64,000 nt of DNA from Polytrichum commune (lineage: Eukaryota > Streptophyta > Polytrichopsida > Polytrichales > Polytrichaceae): contig OX485804.1 in NCBI GenBank assembly GCA_950295325.1, positions 18,540,001-18,604,000 of the forward strand, read 5' to 3'. The notes under the pieces are model-generated. The model saw only the letters and a list, made by a program, of their open reading frames with translations, ran no database searches and was not told where the DNA came from. Positions 21,301 to 34,239 of the stretch are shown piece after piece. Numbering within the stretch: position 1 is the stretch's first letter; the number at the start of each line of letters is the position of its first letter. Made by a program: the position numbers and the translations under genes.

Positions 21301-23215
21301 TGGAGTTGGAAGCTATCTATACTGCACTTCTTCGGGCAAACATGGTACTTCTTGCTCAAGAGGATTGAGAAAATAGTGTAGCTGTTGACTTTGGTGTTAT
21401 AAGTTTGGTGTTATGGCTGGATGTTGATACATCTTCATCATCATGAGCTCAGATTTGTGAATGTGCATTTCGGTGTTTCTAGCCTATTGCACCCATCTTA
21501 CCAACTCTGCCTCCCTTCACAAAAGTGTCATTCCATACGACCAAAATCTGGCAGAGAATAAAGAAATCAAGCACACATCAATTAAACCCCACTTGTTGCG
21601 CAGGCAGCGGCAGCTTCTTGGGAGCATCACACAAGGATTTCCCGGGAGCATTCAGCTAATACAATCATTCCTATTTGTGAGTCTCTACAAAACAAGACAA
21701 ATGCAGCCCGTGACCTCATAGAGAGAGAAGTTTCTGCTTTTCAAAGGAGCCCGGGTAATCGCCTGTACATGATGCCAGCTTCCTCCAAGGTACTTGTCTT
21801 TCATTCAAGGTGTTTAGGTGGATCTTGTCAATGTGTTGGTGCCTCTGGCACAGCGTTGCAAGTGGCTAATAAAGCACTAGCACCACCAACTTAATTGTTC
21901 ATTTGAAAGTACTTCCCTGTTGTGAACAGGGTCTACTAGAAACATCGGCAATCAGTGCAACTGCAGGATCTGAAGCTCTTACAGCTGCTGAAAAGAATGC
22001 AGATTTACTGTCCGCAGCAGCAGCAAGCGGAGATCCCTCTGCAATACCATCCATCTGCCGCATCTCCAATGTCACTCAGTCTTCGTCTGGTATGTTAATA
22101 GGTGATTGTTAATAATGAAGTCGTTATTGTCGTCCTTGTTGTCTCCTAGGAAATGTTGACTATCTCTTGCCATACAGAAATTAAATCATCAAGATATATG
22201 ATACAAAGAGAACCTCTTGAATATTTGTCTACTCCTGGAGGGGCATCTAATGTCTATCCTTAATGGGGCTGGTGGCAACCTGAGAGAATCATGATTTTTC
22301 CATAAGTTAACTACATGTGAGCCAAGCAGGTGGAGATGCTGGAGATGCGGGGCTTGCACAAATTGTGGACTCCTTACGGCTATTTCTTCGGCCTGGTGGG
22401 ACTTCAGCCAATTTGATAGAGGATCTCGCCAAAGCTGTGAACCAAGTGCAGACTCTAAAGGACCTACTGAAAAGTGGGCGTGGATTGTTGGACACCGCCA
22501 AAGCATCAATACCAGATTACGAGAGGTAATGAATGACAAATTTCTATGTGTATATCAGTGGCCGTCATGTTAACTGGTCACTGTCTACTCCAGGAGAAGC
22601 TTTTGTTCCTAATGGTGAGAATAAGAATAACTCCTTGATGTGCATGACCATCAGGAGTGTGGCACAATGTGCTGAACAATCAGCCGTGCAAGAGAAATTA
22701 GCCCTCGATATTTGGCTTCCTGAGCTCAAAGGTGCAGTTCAAGAAGCTCAACGATGCTTGGATGATTGCAAGCGTGTACGTGGCCTGGTGAGTTGGTCAA
22801 AGCTCTTGTAATGGAATTGTCTTATATAGATGCTTATAGTGGCGGATTCCTCGTTAAGCAGCTTTAACAGAACATGAAAATTGGTCTTGCTTGTTGGAGG
22901 TTCAGGACCGCATATCTTAGACATTACCCAAGACCGGATGAACTCGATAAAGAATTGCCTCATAATTTAGTGAATGTACGAGCTTGGACCACCTTTGCCG
23001 GAATTGTTTGGCAGCGCTTCAGTCGGGTGTGGGAATTTCTGAAGTGGCAGTTGTTCACGTGGCTCTTCTTTTCTGGTGATTAGGTTGATGAGTGGTGGGA
23101 ACAGCCAGCAGCTTCTGTGGTCGACTGGGTCACAGTTGATGGCCAGAATGTTGGTGCTTGGCTGGCTCTCGTTAAGCAGCTTCAAACAGCCTTCTACGAA
23201 AAGCAACTCCTGTAA
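18333..23215 (+). CDS. AUG5: AUGMIN subunit 5 (HAUS5-like)
   Basis: Augmin binds existing microtubules and recruits gamma-tubulin to nucleate new ones in spindle, phragmoplast and cortical arrays; AUG5 is one of its eight plant subunits. Ten exons join in frame with GT/AG borders: 18333-18928, 19263-19802, 20174-20309, 20733-20885, 21135-21344, 21604-21789, 21930-22089, 22330-22525, 22655-22787, 23084-23215. They give 813 residues (Arabidopsis AUG5 is close to 800). Recognisable AUG5 blocks are [17 protein letters not shown] then RKICRGNM near the N-terminus, the Lys/Glu-rich coiled coil around 150-200, SSFPAYDG and [17 protein letters not shown], the [11 protein letters not shown] and [14 protein letters not shown] segment, [12 protein letters not shown], and the C-terminal [17 protein letters not shown] block. 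ATG occurs twice in a row (18333 and 18336); the second matches the usual MQ start. The frame is intact. Confidence 0.96.
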
Positions 23216-24597
23216 TAGTATCCCCTTTATCACAGGTATTCTTGATCAGGTCCGTAATTATGATGATGTTAGATTGCAAGAATGCACGTAGGCAAGCAAT
23301 ACTCACCTGCTGCTTAACCTGGACAGCAGGTTGTAGACTACAGGTGCAAACTTTGCACATGTTCATTACCTGTTGAGTCTGCCAGTGCCAGTTTCTCAAT
23401 ATCTCAGTTGCAGATGTCACACTGCATCTTCTCAAACGCAGTCTCACGTATTGCTGAGACAGCATCTATGTCTAACTATGTACTAAAGCGGGTGCTACAG
23501 CTCAATGTTGCTCCAAAACAAGCTGCAAATTCTTTCAGATACCACAGATTTCATATTTCAAACAAACTGAAATGATATTCAGTAATCAAGAATTATCATC
23601 AATTTCTGGTTTCTAACCTGTGCACGGTGTCATCACATGATTGCAGCCCTAAAAGAGTTGTGGTAGGATGACTTGGGTTTTGGTTGTATAGAGCAACCTT
23701 TGGTGAAAGTTACTCGTGTTGAATTTGGTGACGGCTAGCTTTTTGTTGCTTCCAAATATTACAAAAGGTTTCTTCCACATGGTTCTGGCTGGTTTTTTCA
23801 GTTACCTAATAATGGCCATCCTTGCTTCAGGTAGCTGATTTACGTTTAATCCCCGGCCAACCTTTTTGTGATCAATGTCCTAATTTATGAATCACTCAAT
23901 TTTGTCACATTAAGTGTAGGTTTCAACATCACTCTAGATCTCGCATCACTAACTTGCCTATCTCCCACTTTGCTCTCACTCTCACTCCCACTAACTTAAC
24001 TATCCACATCCTGCTTCAATCCCTTAACCAAGTGTATTCTATGCATATTCATCTATGGACTAGATAGCCATTGAGAGTGGATGATGAGCTGTGGGAGTGG
24101 TGGGTCATCCACCTACTTGAGCTAATTGTAGGTCATAACTGATCAACTCATGGACACAATCCAAGAATCGTGAATGATATCATGGATGACTTGTGATGAG
24201 TTTTGAAAACCCTTCTGCTCTTGGATGAGTGATTAGTCATGTAAACTTGACCTGAGCATGTGATGTTTGTTCTTTCTCACAACATGACCTAATAGCATTA
24301 TGGTACCACTTATCTTGATGGGTTTGTAACTAAGGTACATTTTAACTCTACAAACAATTTTGAAAACTTGGATCACATAGGCACTCTCTTTCAATGTGAA
24401 AAATTTAACATAAATGGTTAATATATTCTGAGCACATAGTCTAATCTCATAAAAACACATGTTTCAAAGAGATTGGTCTACATATTCAAATATTAATAAA
24501 TACTTGACCCATAGCCAATGTCTCCTCTTTTTGGTTTGACAAAGACAATTGCAAATCTACCACAATAGTAAAGCTACATTTTTTTTCAATGACATTG
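23216..24597. other. AUG5 downstream region and gene-free stretch
   Basis: The first few hundred bases probably hold the AUG5 3' untranslated region; no single polyadenylation site stands out. Beyond 23.9 kb the sequence is AT-rich with no coding I can support. Confidence 0.4.
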
Positions 24598-24680
24598 CAC
24601 TAAACATTGTATCTAAGTATCACCAGTTCTATTTGTCTTGCTCAATACTAATTGTAAACTGCCCATGTAGAGCATGCTAA
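24598..24680 (+). repeat. Fragment of the TA-flanked MITE family (left end)
   Basis: CACTAAACATTGTATCTAAG, then TTGTCTTGCTCAATACTAAT and TGTAAAC match the left end of the complete copy at 50426-50746. The homology stops near 24680. Confidence 0.65.
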
Positions 24681-25444
24681 AACCAATAGCCCACCAAAAC
24701 TCACACCCCAAAAATCTTGCACTGTAAATACATGTTGATTATGTGAATGTCCAAGAAAAAGAAAGAAAAAGAAATGTCAGAGTTCATGCACTAATATGAA
24801 TGTGAGCCCATTCTTTTTATATAATATTAATCATGGGTAGATCCATTATGCATGTTGAAGTGTATTGCGTTCCATCCGGAAGGTGAGAGCTCCCTTATGA
24901 AAATGTTCACCACCTTAATCATTAGGTTTTTGTGTTGATTTTGGATCATCTATTGATAAACCATTGAACCCTTAAAGCTTTGGCCATGCAAAACTCAAAT
25001 AAAACATGCGTTGGTGCATTGGAATCCCCTCTCAATCACTCACCTGATTGATTTAATAAAATTTATTTCAATAATAGGTTTCATTTTCCCTCGCCACTTT
25101 AAATGACGTGTTTAGCACCATCTACCCTATAGCCCTTCCTAGTTGAGTCAATTTATTGTCGTTGTAATAGTTCAACAATTTCTTTCATGACAATGGAAAT
25201 CGATGTGTGGGAAGATTTTTGGGTATAATCGGTCGAGATCTTGGTGTTTCCAAGTTCAATTGGTTACATGTTGACATCTTTTGGCATTTCTTTATTAATT
25301 TGAGGTGTATTCTATAAATTCCTCTAAAATGATCGGTAATCCTCATGCAGTCTTAAACCTTGAACCGGTGTTTTCTCAAACTCAACTGGTTCATATTGGA
25401 AGTCAATAAGACAAGAGATGAGATTGCACAAGCAACAACACATA
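24681..25444. other. AT-rich gene-free stretch
   Basis: No motif, coding frame or repeat partner was recognised. Confidence 0.3.
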
Positions 25445-25662
25445 CACAAAGGCATATGACCAATGCTTGGAGTGAGATGGTCATCCTTAGCCCTTGTCTT
25501 GCCCTTTATTGCTCATTTTCAACTTAGTTCTCACAAACAATATGGGATAACTCTCCTCCCACTACGGACCAGTCTTTGTAGGCTTATTGCAACCTTATTC
25601 CTTCTAGTATTACATTTCTACGATTACGAGCAATCTAATGCTCCACCTTCAACAGTTCATCT
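25445..25662 (-). repeat. LTR-like repeat, copy 3
   Basis: Reverse-complement relative of 10935-11125: GAGATGGTCATCCTTAGCCC, GCCCTTTATTGCTCATTTTC, CACTACGGACCA and CTCCACCTTCAACA all recur in order. It contains the same polyadenylation-like signal on the - strand. Confidence 0.75.
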
Positions 25663-26119
25663 GTAACCAGCGGTCAGTTCTTCTCGTTCACAGATGGATA
25701 TTTGTTTATTTATTCATTTATTTGGCCAAAAAGAAACGTATCCCCACTTCCTCCACTTTCGGCACGAGAAAGAGAGTTGCTTTTCCCACATCAATTCAGA
25801 CATTGCGTCACTTTACATGCGTCCGGATAACTTCTAGCACTAGTGCACAAAATGTTTGGGAAATGAACGGTCCCCAACTTGATCAATTTGAAGCACCTTT
25901 ACACTCGTATGGAAAGTAAGTGGACACCTTTCCAAGCAAGAGCTCAAAGAGACCTCGAGTCTTAGCTAGCTTTGCAAGGGGATTGAGAGTTGACATACCA
26001 AGTGATTCATTGCCCTTTATATGTTCTCTTGTTTGACGTCACATATCCATTGTCACCATGAGGTAGGGAGGTGTCCAAGGATTGTCAAGAGTTCATACAA
26101 TTAAGGTACTATGTGGGCC
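25663..26119. other. Gene-free stretch
   Basis: Short frames only. No element boundary was seen. Confidence 0.3.
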
Positions 26120-26330
26120 TTATGTGGTCACTTTTGATCTTTAGTCAAACACGTGTATGTTTGAGTGGAATATGGGATAGCTCGTCATTAAGAATGGACA
26201 CCCCAGAAAAAAGACATGTGTTACGATGAGATTGGATGATGCGTTCCAAATAAGAAGAATATTTTAGGTTCAATAATTAACACAATGATCGGGAGGCCGA
26301 TGTGGTTGGTTATGAGAAAATCAAATAAAA
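26120..26330 (+). repeat. Dispersed repeat with GATGAGATTGGA core, copy 1
   Basis: Shares TGTTACGATGAGATTGGATG and following AGGTTCAATAATTAACACAA with relatives at 30150-30350, 30610-30960, 41960-42200 and 51270-51500. All five are in the same orientation. Function and class are unknown. Confidence 0.6.
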
Positions 26331-26389
26331 CAAAACAAAAATCCTCATGAGGAAGAAATCATGGCATCGCATTATTTCAAATAGTAAAT

Positions 26390-26840
26390 AACAAGAAAAT
26401 GGTAGAACCATGAGGCTCTGTCTTCTGCTATGAAAGACTGCAATTGTAGATGTCCACTTTGCTCATGCCAATCCATGGCTATTCACTATACCAAACCTTT
26501 CTTGGATTTTGTGCACCTTCTTCTCAAATATGGGTCAAGAATTGAAGCTACTCATTTATCACCCAAAAGTTTTAAAATAAATAATCAAGAACTGCCAAAA
26601 TAACTATAGTTAACTAGATTTCTTTCAATGCATTTTAGGGAGCACTTATATATATATATATAAACTATAGTTAACATCCACATTACATAAAGTGGACAAA
26701 AATTAACAAGAACAAGTAACGTCCAAGTGTGAACACAAAGTGGTTAGGACATTTGCTCTTGAAATGAAGAAGTTGATGCATAGTCTCTGTCCTACAGACA
26801 GAGCCAACAAATATCCACTAACATTGTAGTCCATTGCATT
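26390..26840 (-). repeat. Inverted relative of 42235-42720
   Basis: AGGCTCTGTCTTCTGCTATG, TTGCTCATGCCA, CATTTTAGGGAGC, ACTATAGTTAAC, AAAGTGGTTAGGACATTTGC and GATGCATAGTCTCTGTCC all recur in reverse order and orientation at 42235-42720. The GTGGTTAG followed by TGCTCTTGAAA resembles the A-box half of a tRNA-derived promoter, but no clear B box follows. Confidence 0.7.
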
Positions 26841-27526
26841 TTCACCTTTTGAATGGGATCGGTGTGTGTAAGCACACCACAAAAACCTTATGTAACTCAT
26901 CCACTACGAACAAACTTGTTAAGCAAAATATTGTTATGTGACTACGGACACAACTTGGAATTGCTAATCATTTTGCACTACTTGCATGTTTCATATCCTA
27001 CAAGAAGTGGCTGCAAAACAAAAAAGGATCCGTTTAGGATCCACTTACCTTTAAATCCTTTTCCTCATAGCCCTTGTTTGTGTGTGTAAAATGACCCTAA
27101 CTTCAAACTCCAACCATGGATCACACCCTTCATTCTATCTCACTTCATAACTCGGTGTGGTGCCCCACAATGCCTTCACATTTCGATGTCGTCACGCTAT
27201 TGGCTAACTTGGGTGGCTTCTATTGGCATTTAATGGATCAAATTTCATGGATTTTAAGTGTTTGAAGCAAAGTCTTTGTCTCACCCTTCCTACTTGGTCA
27301 TACTTTCAAACTTGGTTTGACTGCCCTTTTGTACAATGGAATGGGAACCCATTCTCGCCACCTCACGCAAGCCCAATAAGATGAGCCAAAGCCAAGCCTA
27401 GCCTTGCATTTGGCAAACTTTGTCACAATCAACAAAGCGGTGGCCAATCCCTTGCATAGAAAATCATGAGGTCATACATGAAAATAAACTCATGAACAAG
27501 TGAGATGGAGTAAATCATATAATTCC
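26841..27526. other. Gene-free stretch
   Basis: Nothing beyond short frames was seen. Confidence 0.3.
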
Positions 27527-27551
27527 ATATATATATATATATATATATATA
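27527..27551. repeat. (TA)n microsatellite
   Basis: An uninterrupted TA run of about 12 units. Confidence 0.95.
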
Positions 27552-27664
27552 GGACTATTAAATTGACCACACTAAGTTAAAACTATCACAATCAACATGT
27601 AAGATCTTGATTAGGCGTTGACTTGTCATCTAAGTTGGTCAAGTTCATTGATTATGATATATAA

Positions 27665-28015
27665 CTAGACTAGATATGATATTTTGTGTCATTAAATCTA
27701 ATTGCCTTGCTCAATACTAATTGTAAACCGTAGTGTGTGTCACCAACACTAAATGTTAACCCAACATTATTGTCATTCCTTGTAAATTTTTTGGGGGTTA
27801 TAGATTTACAGTGTTGCAATTACCGTCACTTATCAAGTGATTTCTCATCCAAATTTCAATCATCCATGACAATATTTCATCATAAATTGCTAACAAGCGA
27901 AGGTTTGGTTTTAGCCAATGGATGGACTCATCCATCATCCATGACAATATTTGTTCACCTATTCATAAGAAGCGTCATCCAAAGATCACCATAGTAGCAT
28001 TGACCATCATATATA
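27665..28015 (+). repeat. MITE family copy, diverged
   Basis: From GATATTTTGTGTCATTAAAT through TTGCCTTGCTCAATACTAAT, GTCACCAACACTAAATG, GTCATTCCTTGTAAAT and CCAATTTCAATCATCCATGA-like blocks it follows the complete copy at 50426-50746. The right end is eroded and its border is approximate. Confidence 0.65.
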
Positions 28016-30149
28016 GTATTGTACCTTGTTCATCTTCATGTGTGCAATGAAAAATCAAAATTTAACAGGTCATGTGACTGCACAACATGTCTTTGTGGTT
28101 GTTTTGACAAACTAGATGGTCCATTTAAAAATGAGAGAGAGTTGTCTTTTTCTCAAAGCTTTTTTCAAAGCTTGATCTTCCTCTTTTCAGAGGCCTTTTC
28201 CATTTTATTCTTCATCAAAATAAAGCAAGGGTGGGTGGGTGGGATTTTCTCTCGTCACAAGTCTATTACTCACCAAAACATAGTATTTGTCATTGTAGCC
28301 AGGAATGCAGTGATATGTTCTACATCATATGAAGTAGTGTAAACTTTCAACAAGGAGTATGTATTCTCATTAGAGTGGTTATATATGTTATCAAGTTTCC
28401 TTGCTTTCAAATTAAAGTTTGATAGCATAAAGTACCGACATGTAATGATGTGTGTCATGTTCACAAAAACACATTACATCTAGCAGCTAAGTTCAAAACG
28501 TAGTCTAGTATGTCACTACATTGTGCATAACAACTATTGTTACAACCAAGTAATAAGTTAAGCATGTAATATGTAAGCTTACATACCTCACTTGTATGTA
28601 TTCTCAATATCTCAACTACTTTCTAGAGTTTGTGTACATATCAAGATACTAGTTCAAAGTAAAACAATAACTTTCACAAGTATAAGATCATAAAGTGAAA
28701 GAATATTCAAACATGAGTAATGTACTATTGTTGGTGTTGAAAATGTGAAGAGCTAGCCTCACCTACACCCATGTCAACCCAAACATACAATTGTGTGTTA
28801 GAAAGGCGTGTGTCAGGTGTCTTCAGCTAAGCTCAGTTGCAATCCATGTTACACATTTACCTCACCTGATAAGTCCATTGAATGTTTGTAAATACCAATG
28901 CTCACTACAAAATAATGAGTATACAAACATGCTCTTTTGCCATATTGTGTAACTTCTTGGATAGTAACAATCTTTAGTACACCAAACACCATGCACCTCC
29001 ACACTATTCTTGTATCCACCTTCTAAGCCAAGAGCTTGCTCCTTCAAGCATGTAAAAGAGTTCTCACATGGAGGAGCTTAGGGTTTAAGTATTGGTTTAG
29101 TAAGGTATAGTGGCCGCTTTAGGTCACTGAAAACCCTAAAACGTGGAGCGTGGTAACTCTCCTTTACCATGGTAAGTTAACTCATGGTTAGGTTTAGTTT
29201 ATTGTTTTAACTGTGGTGTAGATAATACTAAGTGTCCTAGTCTTAGTAGAAGCTTTTAATTAATTTTTCAAGAATGTTACATTTAAGTATATCTCAATGG
29301 CAAAATCTAGAGCAAAGCGGGAGAGAGAGAGAGAAAGAGAGAGAGAGATTTGTCTCTTTGAATGAAGTTGAAGATTACTAAGGTACATGAGCTCATTATG
29401 TATATGGTTGGGATCACCAATATAGTTGATGAATTTTGTGACAAGATAACTAAGTTCATAGACAAATTTGTCTAGATACAAACATGGTTGGGATTTTTTT
29501 ATCCACGAGAATAATATTGCACGCCAATCATTTTTGTTGGATTGATTGAGAATGCCACCATGGACGGATTTCTTGTATTCCATAATGTCAAAATCTACTT
29601 GAATATTTGTTCATGGCATGTTGGATCCACCATATACTTACTTGAACTTATCTACTTGTGTGGCCCTTTGTTGTTCATTTTGACTTGTAATTCCTCTAGA
29701 ATGAGAGGCGTAAATTAATGTACGTTTCCAATGAGTTGTAAGTTGAGTATGTTGAATTATAATTGAATGTGGAGTACGGGAGTGTGACATCTTATGTGAA
29801 TTTTATCTCATTCGGTTAGTGATTGCAAATCACATGGATTGTCATATCAAGCTCCACGATGGTTCATATATGTTGAGTGCATATTCTAACTTTATTATTG
29901 TAACATATTAGGACTTTTTGGTGTCTGTTGTTAAAATATAAACCTTGCCATACACCACTCAAGTATACGCATTCGATTAGAAGAATGATCGCATAAGGCA
30001 CAAGCAACTCCTTATAATTTGCAAGACACAAGGTTATACTCATATGATAACTCTTTGTTTCATTCCTTGAAATTGTATGCAACACGTGCAAGAAGCACTT
30101 GCATGCATAAGGTATGCAGGCCTTTTGTGTTCATCTTCTTGATTGGGCA
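28016..30149. other. Gene-free AT-rich stretch
   Basis: No coding frame or repeat partner was recognised over about 2.1 kb. It contains a short (GA)n run at about 29320-29347. Confidence 0.3.
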
Positions 30150-30350
30150 CTTATATTTGGTATATGACAGGGTTTGTAGTTAAGATCAAACACTAAAGAA
30201 GAAGAAGAAGAAGAAGAAGAAGAAGAAGAATGTCGTGATGAGATTGGACCATGTGCTTGACATATAGACACCATCTAAGGATTAGTAATTAATAGGAATA
30301 GGAAGGATCTAGCTTATGTGACTATTCCAAGAGATACAATAACCATCACT
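30150..30350 (+). repeat. Dispersed GATGAGATTGGA repeat, copy 2
   Basis: TATATGACAGGGTTTGTAGT, GTGATGAGATTGGACCA and CTTATGTGACTATTCC match the copies at 26120 and 51270. The copy is split by a (GAA)n microsatellite. Confidence 0.6.
30196..30230. repeat. (GAA)n microsatellite
   Basis: About eleven GAA units expanded inside the dispersed repeat. Confidence 0.95.
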
Positions 30351-30609
30351 TTGACCTTTATAACTTTTGCATCTCAACTCTGATTTTGGACCAATCCAAC
30401 GGTGCAAATCTATCTGTGCAGTTGAAAACATCCACAATAGGGCCACATAACCTTATACGTAGCCAAGATCATTACGCCATTTGGTACAAGTTGCCTCCTT
30501 CAATTGATTTTGGTGAGATAAACTCATTCATAAACTCATCCCACAAACTACCTCATCATCACGAAGGTTTCCAAATCAAATTTGCAGTATTAAAGTAGAT
30601 GTGTCTAGT

Positions 30610-30960
30610 TTGGTTATTTTTCTTAATCATGACACCTTTATCTGAGTGGTATGTGGTTTGATGTGGCTCCAAGAATGTATACCAAAAAGATACGTATTGA
30701 AAAGAGGTTGGATTGCATGGTCAAGTTATGATAACCATTCTAGGTTCAATAGTTAACATGACTTTTGGGGGGGGGGGTATATATAAGCATTTGATGAGCA
30801 CAAGAATCTTTGCTTTGATAACAAATGAGATACTCATATGGGTTTTAAAAATTATTGATCATTGGATTGAATTGGGAAATATCTCATCCAAGACTAACAA
30901 TTGTGATTTAAACTGCATTTTGAGTTTGATAATTTATGGAGCTTAGATGCAAAATTTGTG
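30610..30960 (+). repeat. Dispersed repeat, copy 3
   Basis: GTATGTGGTTTGATGTGGCT, AAAGAGGTTGGATTGCATGG, TTCTAGGTTCAATAGTTAAC and ATATAAGCATTTGATGAGCA parallel 41995-42170. A G-tract of 11 lies near 30767. Confidence 0.65.
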
Positions 30961-32681
30961 AATAAGTCATAGTGAGGAACCTAGGAGGTGGACTTTTCAT
31001 ACCACACCTGAACTAACATGAGTGTAACAAGAGGTATTATTTGAGGCATTACCATACATAATATACATAAGGGAGAGGTTTTTTTTCTCTCTAAGTTTGT
31101 ACATTTAAAAGGTTTTTTTTTGTGGAAGTAATTGTTGATTCGCAAAATTGGGGCTCGGAGGTCTAGACAGAAAATTGACAATAGATGTGCTAATTTCATC
31201 CAATTTACATTTCCATCCATTGTTGTCATATGGTGATAGTTCCTAATGACTTGTATATGTAAAAGAGGCTTATTTATTTCATGATTTATATATTTGTGTA
31301 TTTAGTGAAGGCATTTATCACATTAAATTAAAAATCTTAATATAAATACATGAGTTCATTTTCTAGCCTATTGTTAGTACATATACAAATTTTTCTATAT
31401 AGAATTATCATATATAGGGGTTTTTATTTCATAATCACCCATGCACATCATTTAGGTTTCCAATGAAGAGTCCACCCCCCAGGAATTGGAATTAAAGATG
31501 GCAAAGGTAACTACTAAACAAATACAAGTTACAATACCCATGTTTCTATAACTAACCAAAACTAAAGCCTTTGGACCTAGCATGAAGAAGACAAACACTA
31601 TAAACACAAGGGTAACAAAACACATGCAACAAAATTGAGATGGTTTGCTACAAAATTATATGTAGCCCCAACAACACTCCGTTATAATACTAATGTAAAA
31701 AAGTATTTAGTAAATTACCCAAATCAATGTGCGCACAAGGACAACATTTACAAATGACAATTTGCACAAATGAAGGTATACGACTTCTTCACAAATTGCC
31801 AACTAAATGAATGTCATATCCCCTACAACAATAGAGTTATTTGTAAAGTCTCTCAAAGAAGGAATCGTGAAACCATGGGTTTGATCCTTCATTGAAACAA
31901 CTTTCTATCACGAGCTCGTTAGCTTGTCGTGCTTGTTTTGAAAGTTGGGTGAAACTTCCGGGACGTCCTCTTCCCACCTTTCAAACTTTAAGGAAATTTA
32001 GGGTCTAGAATAGGGTGTGTGCATGAGACCCATTGTCCTAAATTTCAGATCGGCCTATGCAAGGCTAGCTTGGCCCTACCCATCCTAGTACGAGAAACTT
32101 GAAAACCAAATTTTAATAGCCCGACACCACTCTTTGGATAACTTTGTGTTGATTCTCATAAACTCAGGGTTTAAGACTAAACCCATGGTTTCATTTGCTT
32201 TATCTTACGGATAACTCGGCTAACTACCACCAACACCTCTTGCACGTGAACCTTCATCTGCAAACAATTTCATCCACAACTTTGGATTGAAAACTTTCTA
32301 ACTTTCAGTTCTAGGGTACCATATTTGCACATGCCACACTCATGAAAACCCTTTGTCTTCTATGCCCCTCCCATGTTAAGAAAAACGAAGGGCTAAATGT
32401 CTAGATTTTCTCGAACAATGTGTTACACAAAACTCTTTTTTCTCTACCGTTACCTCAATGTTGCATTACTTCAACTCCTAATAGAATCTTTATCTTTGAG
32501 GAATTAAATTCACCCCATATTTTGACTCATGGTTTTCCAAAGGAGGTTTATTTTCACCTACACCATCTTCATATACGATGGATGGTTTACCCGGACCCGA
32601 AGCCCAAGCTTGCAAGTATGCCCACATACACTCGTTGCCATCACCAAGGATGTATACATAGATTATGGCGCCTTATCACTA
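30961..32681. other. Gene-free stretch
   Basis: Short frames with no recognisable domain. Nothing else was identified. Confidence 0.3.
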
Positions 32682-33360
32682 CACTGTTTATGGTATTTTA
32701 GTGTCACATTCACGATGGTGTCATGTGCTAGGTAACACTAACAATCGACAACTTCATTATTAGTGTCACCTCATGATACTTGGCATTCAATTGCGCTTAC
32801 GAATATTTTGGTATGAGTATATATGTTCAGCAGTGTTATAAGGTGTTTGCCTACGTCACATTATGGTCTACAAGTTGACTAAAGTGCACACAAAGGACAC
32901 TTGGCATTAGTATGCTCAAGAATATTTTCCCTGTGCATACTTAAATGCAAAACCATCATCTCAAGTATCCCAATATGCTACACTAAATGTCATAATGTAA
33001 ATACTTTTCACTTTAAAAAAAAGTTACTTATGTATCATCTTGACAATTAAAGGACGGGACACTTTGAGACCTCTAGGCCTCTAGTTTAGGCCCTTTGCAA
33101 ATAGTGTACGTATTCTTGAGCATACTACTAGCAAGTGTCATTCGTGTACACTTTGATCAACTTGTAGACCAATGTGTAACATAGGCATGCACCTCATGAC
33201 ACTATTGAACATAATTTAACTTGCTCGTGCCAAGGTATGAGTAAGCACATTTGAATGCCAAGTGTCATGAGGTGACAATTATGGTGAAGTTGTTAATCAT
33301 CAATGTAACTTAGCATACGCCACAAAATGGGGTAAGTGACACTATTATGCATGTGACACC
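32682..33360. repeat. Large foldback with about 250-base inverted arms
   Basis: The left arm (about 32682-32930) and right arm (about 33100-33360) are reverse complements with many matches in series: ACAACTTC, TGTCACCTCATGAxACTTGG, CTACAAGTTGA, TATGCTCAAGAATA. The spacer is about 170 bases. The outer left end begins TA-CACTGTTTATGGTATTT, the same terminus as the adjoining MITE at 33357-33574. The arms are diverged, so it is not a recent duplication or assembly loop. Confidence 0.75.
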
Positions 33361-33574
33361 ATTTATGGTATTTAATGTCACTTACTATTTGTAGGTACGA
33401 ATCGCTATAACTCTTATTGTTGATGTAAACTATTGTCAAGTGAAGAAGCTAATATTATATAGTGTCCAAACAACCAATTTGACCTTTGGTGGTAAAAAAG
33501 GAAATATGTAATATAAAAAGCTATAGCACAATGTAGCTCCAAATAGTGAGTAACACTAAATACCATAAACGGTG
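33357..33574. mobile_element. Mariner-type MITE, family 1 copy (218 bases)
   Basis: The left end CACCATTTATGGTATTTAAT and right end ATTAAATACC-type inverse (ATACCATAAACGGTG) form inverted termini of about 35 bases. The right flank is TA; the left is GA. Size and ends match 39319-39537. It sits at the edge of the larger foldback, sharing its terminus. Confidence 0.7.
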
Positions 33575-34006
33575 TAATAGGATCTCCACTAGATCAACAA
33601 CTAGTTGGGCTTCCCAACACCTACTAAAGGTGTAAGAGTAAAAGCATGTTCCTTATTAGTTGGTCGTTGATTTGCCCCAAATTTAAACTCACTACATTGA
33701 TTATCCCAATCAGTATTTGTAACTATTTGGAGTTATGCAGTGCGATAATGTCTTCCTAAGAGTTCAGTTGTACTGGGAAAATTCAATAGGTTGTTTGGAC
33801 TTGGTGAAAAATTACATTCTCAATGAACAATGTTATATGGTTTTGTGTAACTCCGAATAGTAACACACACTAATCAGGAATATCAATGTAGACTAGTTTG
33901 GAATATCGAACCCCAATTTAAGACTTGACTTATGCCCCCTCCCCACGTGACTTTACCAAATAACCAAAGTCTTTCCTAAAAACTGGGTAAAGCTCCCTCG
34001 GTTATA

Positions 34007-34210
34007 GTGGAGGCGTCCGGCTATCCCAATCTACAAGAACTTGCTCCGGAGATTGTCGAGTGGGTTTTAGTTAATGGCTTGCCCACACCTACTGGTGGGA
34101 GGGCCAGTCGTAGGCCCCCACCAACAGGGAGCCACTTTTATACCAAAATTCGGCAGCGGCAGCGACTGGGCACAAGGTTCGTGCCGCTCGCCCGTTCGCA
34201 GGCGATTTAG
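34007..34210 (+). pseudogene. Exon-like fragment inside the PIF/Harbinger-like element
   Basis: The 67-residue frame begins with YPNLQELAPEIVEWVLVNGL, which reads like real protein, then runs into a Pro/Gly/Arg-rich tail across the repeat motif GCCCACACCTACTGGTGG. I do not recognise the parent. It may be a captured host exon. Confidence 0.3.
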
Positions 34211-34239
34211 TAACTTTTCGGGAAAAAAACAATTTGTAC

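Noticed and set aside
30196-30230. GAA tract as a coding acidic/basic run
   Set aside because: Simple microsatellite inside a dispersed repeat with no surrounding frame.
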